From Mucilaginibacter sp. Bleaf8 (GTDB lineage Bacteria; Bacteroidota; Bacteroidia; Sphingobacteriales; Sphingobacteriaceae), in NCBI RefSeq assembly GCF_018390515.1, contig NZ_JAHBBK010000003.1:496001-560000 (forward strand): a DNA stretch of 64,000 nucleotides. The letters are read 5' to 3'. A program made the position numbers and the translations under genes. The notes beneath the pieces are model-generated. The model saw only the letters and a program-made list of their open reading frames with translations. It was not told the origin of the DNA and made no database searches. This document shows, piece by piece, positions 60,990-64,000 of this stretch (the first letter of the stretch is position 1; the number at the start of each line of letters is the position of its first letter).

Positions 60990-61850
60990 TTACTTTAATC
61001 GCTCTTTTAAATAACTCAAAGTGTGCGCGTAAGCATCTTTAGTAGCCTCGCTGTTATAAATAGGATTGCTTGGATTAGCAAAGCCATGGTCGGCATCGTA
61101 CTGGTGCAGGTACAGTTTTTTGCCCGCTTTTTCCATGTTTTCTTTAAACTGGGCCACCACCTTGGTATTAATAAACTGATCCTTGTTGGCAAAGTTGCCC
61201 AATACATCAGCATTCAGGGCTTTCAATCGGTCAACATTTTGTTCGGGCATGCCGTAATACATTACGCAGGCTACATTCTGCTTGCCGGCCATTATAGCTG
61301 TTTGCAGGCTCCAGCCACCGCCAAAGCACCAGCCTAAGGTAGCAATACGTGCCTGCGGACCTGCATAAGCCAAAGCGCCTTTAATAATGCTTTGTGCACG
61401 CGCTTCTTTCACCGCCTGCATGTATTTACCGGCATCCTGCCGGTTGTCCGCCACCTTGCCGTCGTACAAATCAAGTGCAATTACGGTCACGTTGCCTAAA
61501 TCGTTGTACAGTTTTTCGGCTTCGCGTTTAATAAAGTCATTCAGTCCGTACCATTCATGTATTACCAGCAGGTATTTGTTGGTTTTGGTTTTCGCTTTCA
61601 GCTCATAGGCATTGGCGGTTAAACCATCGTCGGTTTTGTAATTAATCACCTTGCCTGTACTGCTCTGAAAATGAACTTTCACCGGGTTGGGGTGCGCCAT
61701 CCGAAAGTTGGGGTTAGACGCCAGCATGGCAAACTTTTGCGTAGCGCTTGGTTTAGCAGCAACCGTTTTATGGCAGCAGGCCATTTTGTTTTGGCCAAAA
61801 GCTACCATACAGCTTACAACCAAGCATACAAAAAGTATAAGTTTTTTCAT
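60990..61850 (-). CDS. Secreted dienelactone hydrolase family protein
   Basis: A 286-residue protein with a signal peptide ending near VAFGQ. The alpha/beta-hydrolase domain shows LLVIHEWYGLNDFI, VIALDLYDGKVA, the nucleophile elbow TLGWCFGGGWS with a cysteine in place of serine, typical for dienelactone hydrolases, and the acid and base in NKDQFINT and YDADHGFANP. These enzymes cleave lactones or esters, and the natural substrate here is unknown. The ATG at 61850 gives a clean signal peptide; an upstream frame start at 61988 would add 46 unlikely residues. The gene is divergent from gltX. Confidence 0.92.
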   Translation of the reverse strand: MKKLILFVCLVVSCMVAFGQNKMACCHKTVAAKPSATQKFAMLASNPNFRMAHPNPVKVHFQSSTGKVINYKTDDGLTANAYELKAKTKTNKYLLVIHEWYGLNDFIKREAEKLYNDLGNVTVIALDLYDGKVADNRQDAGKYMQAVKEARAQSIIKGALAYAGPQARIATLGWCFGGGWSLQTAIMAGKQNVACVMYYGMPEQNVDRLKALNADVLGNFANKDQFINTKVVAQFKENMEKAGKKLYLHQYDADHGFANPSNPIYNSEATKDAYAHTLSYLKERLK

Positions 61851-62046
61851 GATACGTTGCGGTGTGAATGGGATAAACAACATGTAAGAGGGTAAATTGT
61901 TTTTAGAAAATTTTTGATGTGGGGCCGGGGATGCGAGCGGCGTTTGAGTAGAATGAGTTCTGATGCTGCTTATATTCCTTAAAATCATTCAGTATCAAAC
62001 GCTCGTCACAACTCCTTATTAATTACCCTATTCGGCGTTCAATACT

Positions 62047-62054
62047 TATCTTTG
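62047..62054 (+). promoter_or_regulatory. TAnnTTTG -7 promoter box for gltX
   Basis: TATCTTTG ends 4 nt before the gltX ATG at 62059. A start of transcription right after the box makes a leaderless mRNA. No -33 TTG is visible at the usual distance. Confidence 0.55.
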
Positions 62055-62058
62055 CCGC

Positions 62059-63579
62059 ATGTCTGACAAAAAAGTAAGAGTACGTTTTGCACCGAGCCCT
62101 ACCGGTGGTTTGCACCTGGGCGGCGTACGTACCGTATTATTTAATTACCTGTTTGCCAAAAAGCATAACGGCACCTTTGTGCTGCGTATTGAAGATACCG
62201 ACCAGAACCGCTACGTGGACGGTGCCGAAGAATATATTATGAACTGCCTTAAATGGTGCGGCCTTAACCCGGATGAAAGCCCGGTTGTAGGCGGCCCGTT
62301 TGCACCATACCGCCAAAGCGAGCGTAAAGCTTTATACCGTGAATATGCCGAAAGGCTGGTGCGCCAAGGGCATGCTTACTATGCGTTTGATACACCCGAA
62401 GAGTTGGAACAGCAACGTAAGGATATTCCGAACTTCCAGTACGGTATGGCTTACCGCGATAACCTGCGCAACTCGCTGGCTTTGTATGAGCATGAAGTGG
62501 AGCAGCTGCTTAATGCCGGTACGCCGCATGTGATCCGCATCAAGATGCCCGAGGATGAAACGGTACACTTTACGGACATGATACGCGGCGATGTGACTTT
62601 TGAAACCAACACGGTTGATGATAAGGTATTACTGAAAGCCGACGGTATGCCAACTTACCATTTGGCGGTAGTGGTAGATGATTACCTGATGCAGATTACC
62701 CATGCTTTTCGTGGTGAAGAGTGGTTGCCATCGGCACCGGTGCACCTGCTGTTGTGGGAGTACCTGGGCTGGAAGGCAGAAATGCCGCAGTGGGCACATT
62801 TACCATTGATTTTAAAGCCTGATGGCCACGGTAAACTAAGCAAACGCGATGGTGCAAGATTAGGTTTCCCGGTTTATGCCATGAACTGGATCGACCCTAA
62901 AAGCGGTGAATTAACCCCCGGCTTCCGCGAACTGGGCTTTTTGCCCGAGGCTTTTGTGAACCTGCTGGCCATGCTGGGCTGGAACGATGGTACCGACCAG
63001 GAAATTTTTACACTGGATGAGCTGTCGCAAAAGTTTTCGATGGAGCGTGTGAGTAAAGCCGGTGCCAAATTCGATTTCGAAAAAGCCAAATGGTACAATG
63101 CCGAGTGGATTAAGAAAAGCAGTGCCGCAGAGTTACAAGATAAAGTAAAAGCTGTTTTGGCAGATAGAGGTATCACTATTACCGATGAGTCTGCTTTGCT
63201 GAAAGTAATTGACCTGGTAAAAGACCGCTGCGTACTGCTGGCCGATTTTTACGACCAAGCAAGCTACTTCTTTAAGCAACCGGAGGCGTATGATCTGAAT
63301 GCTGTAAAACCAAAATGGACCGACGCTAAAACTGAACTGTTCAAAACCTTCATCAGCCAGTTGCAGGAAACTGACAATTGGGATGCTGCCGAACTGGAAA
63401 CCAACTTTAAGGCGCTGCTAACCGAAAAAGGTTTCAAGATAGGCGATGCCATGTTGCCGTTCCGCATTATGCTGGTAGGCAGCAAATTTGGCCCCCACGT
63501 GTTTGATATAGCCGTAATGCTGGGCAAAGAAGAAACCATTGCCCGTGTGGAAAAAGCTTTAGTGGCTTTTACGGCGTAA
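62059..63579 (+). CDS. gltX: Glutamate--tRNA ligase
   Basis: A 506-residue class I synthetase. RFAPSPTGGLHLGGVRTVLF contains the HIGH-type motif, and LRIEDTDQNR follows. KLSKRDGARLGFP carries the KMSKS motif. The C-terminal anticodon-binding domain covers about residues 345-500. It charges tRNA-Glu and may also charge tRNA-Gln if the organism uses the amidotransferase pathway, which cannot be judged here. The length and domain plan are normal. The gene is divergent from the dienelactone hydrolase gene and is followed directly by a repeat pair and terminator. Confidence 0.97.
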   Translation: MSDKKVRVRFAPSPTGGLHLGGVRTVLFNYLFAKKHNGTFVLRIEDTDQNRYVDGAEEYIMNCLKWCGLNPDESPVVGGPFAPYRQSERKALYREYAERLVRQGHAYYAFDTPEELEQQRKDIPNFQYGMAYRDNLRNSLALYEHEVEQLLNAGTPHVIRIKMPEDETVHFTDMIRGDVTFETNTVDDKVLLKADGMPTYHLAVVVDDYLMQITHAFRGEEWLPSAPVHLLLWEYLGWKAEMPQWAHLPLILKPDGHGKLSKRDGARLGFPVYAMNWIDPKSGELTPGFRELGFLPEAFVNLLAMLGWNDGTDQEIFTLDELSQKFSMERVSKAGAKFDFEKAKWYNAEWIKKSSAAELQDKVKAVLADRGITITDESALLKVIDLVKDRCVLLADFYDQASYFFKQPEAYDLNAVKPKWTDAKTELFKTFISQLQETDNWDAAELETNFKALLTEKGFKIGDAMLPFRIMLVGSKFGPHVFDIAVMLGKEETIARVEKALVAFTA

Positions 63580-63580
63580 G

Positions 63581-63724
63581 GCCCCTCCCAAACCCTCCCC
63601 GGAAGGGGAGGGCTTCAAAAGATATAAACAAAAAGTGCCACTCAACTAATCATGAGATGGCACTTTTTAGTTATAGCTCTTTCCTGTCAAAAGCCCTCTC
63701 TACCGGGGAGGGTTTGGGTGGGGC
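63581..63724. repeat. Inverted-repeat pair flanking a terminator
   Basis: A GC-rich 34-35 bp element at 63581-63615 recurs in the opposite direction at 63691-63724, with two mismatches and small gaps. Each copy also has internal CTCCCC/GGGGAG self-complementarity. The 75-nt centre holds a classical terminator (63630-63668). The arrangement is like bacterial interspersed palindromic repeats (REP/BIME) and lies between two convergent genes. Confidence 0.85.
63630..63668. terminator. Terminator in the centre of the repeat pair
   Basis: An 11-bp perfect stem (63630-63640 with 63658-63668), A-rich and T-rich at its ends, with an inner CTCA/TGAG extension. It sits between convergent gltX and PIG-L genes and probably ends both transcripts. 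Confidence 0.8.
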
Positions 63725-63727
63725 TGT

Positions 63728-64000
63728 CTACCTACTCAATAAATTCACAAACAACTTATACGCCCCTGGAACGCCTGCCGGCAACTGCCTGAAAAAGGCC
63801 AGCGATGTATACGTAAAGCGGCCTTTGCCATAATTTACGGTGATGAGCGAACCTTTGTTGGGTGTTTCGTTCACATCGTTCATTTCAAACAGCGTTTGAT
63901 ATTCGGGGGCAATGCTGCTTACAAAGTATAAGCCGCGTTCCTGTACCCAGCCTTCAAAATCGGCTTGTGTTATCTTGTTGGGGTAGTTGAGTAACGGGCT
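63728..64000 (-). CDS. C-terminal end of a PIG-L family deacetylase (5' part outside window)
   Basis: The minus strand holds an open frame that enters from the right edge and stops at 63728-63730, giving 90 visible residues. The end reads YGKGRFTYTSLAFFRQLPAGVPGAYKLF, which I recognise as the C terminus of the large PIG-L deacetylases of Bacteroidota. The catalytic PIG-L domain would be at the unseen N terminus. Such enzymes remove N-acetyl groups from N-acetylglucosamine-containing compounds. The call depends on this C-terminal similarity. Confidence 0.65.
   Translation of the reverse strand, partial: SPLLNYPNKITQADFEGWVQERGLYFVSSIAPEYQTLFEMNDVNETPNKGSLITVNYGKGRFTYTSLAFFRQLPAGVPGAYKLFVNLLSR

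Overview
The window looks like chromosomal core sequence from a Bacteroidota bacterium of the Sphingobacteriaceae (Mucilaginibacter/Pedobacter type). The reasons are the gliding lipoprotein GldD, the many TonB-C, DUF3857, DUF4270, DUF4112 and DUF4920 proteins, a carB without its allosteric domain, Shine-Dalgarno-poor gene starts, and promoters of the Bacteroidota form TAnnTTTG. I found no tRNA or rRNA gene, no CRISPR array, no transposase and no prophage gene. Genus-level placement is inference.

Layout. 0-8.8 kb: TPR protein end, AI-2E permease, a ComA-type phosphosulfolactate synthase homologue, aroE overlapping gldD, an MBL hydrolase, a LolC/E-like permease, rbfA, a leaderless-signal M23 peptidase and a TonB-C protein. 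8.9-19.2 kb (minus strand): infB-nusA-rimP with a terminator-like leader, a lipoprotein amidase, a zinc peptidase and mfd. 19.5-22.7 kb: four small membrane proteins, a Nif3 protein and a coiled-coil zinc-ribbon protein, partly overlapping. 22.8-33.1 kb: radical SAM protein, two tandem DUF3857/transglutaminase proteins, aat, ruvC, aspS, an FKBP lipoprotein and an M20 peptidase. 33.2-35.0 kb is the only accessory-looking patch: an AT-rich orphan, a twice-frameshifted gene and a very acidic small protein. 35-46.6 kb: MFS permease, serine hydrolase, DPP-IV-like peptidase, ssb-mutY divergent from HU-TPR-(29-aa bS22/mS38-like protein)-rng, then radA. 47-64 kb: carB, a TonB-C protein, panD-panC divergent from a short glycogen-synthase-like gene, DUF4270, glmS, oxyR, a DUF4112/GT2/flippase group, a dienelactone hydrolase, gltX and the end of a PIG-L deacetylase.

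How it fits together. Most genes serve information processing (infB, nusA, rimP, rbfA, rng, aspS, gltX, bS22-like), DNA repair (mfd, ruvC, mutY, radA, ssb), envelope traffic and precursor supply (carB, panC/panD, glmS, aroE). Sixteen exact TAnnTTTG promoter boxes were found in plausible positions. At least seven lie 3-10 nt before a start codon, implying leaderless or nearly leaderless mRNAs, and they help to choose starts for the MBL gene, mfd and mutY.

No clearly new defence or mobile system is visible. The items most worth checking are the 29-aa ribosomal-protein-like gene, the terminator in the rimP-nusA-infB leader, the leaderless promoter set, the active/inactive DUF3857 pair, the repeat-derived insertion in RadA, and the frameshifted secreted protein. 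All family names come from reading the sequence, without database searches.
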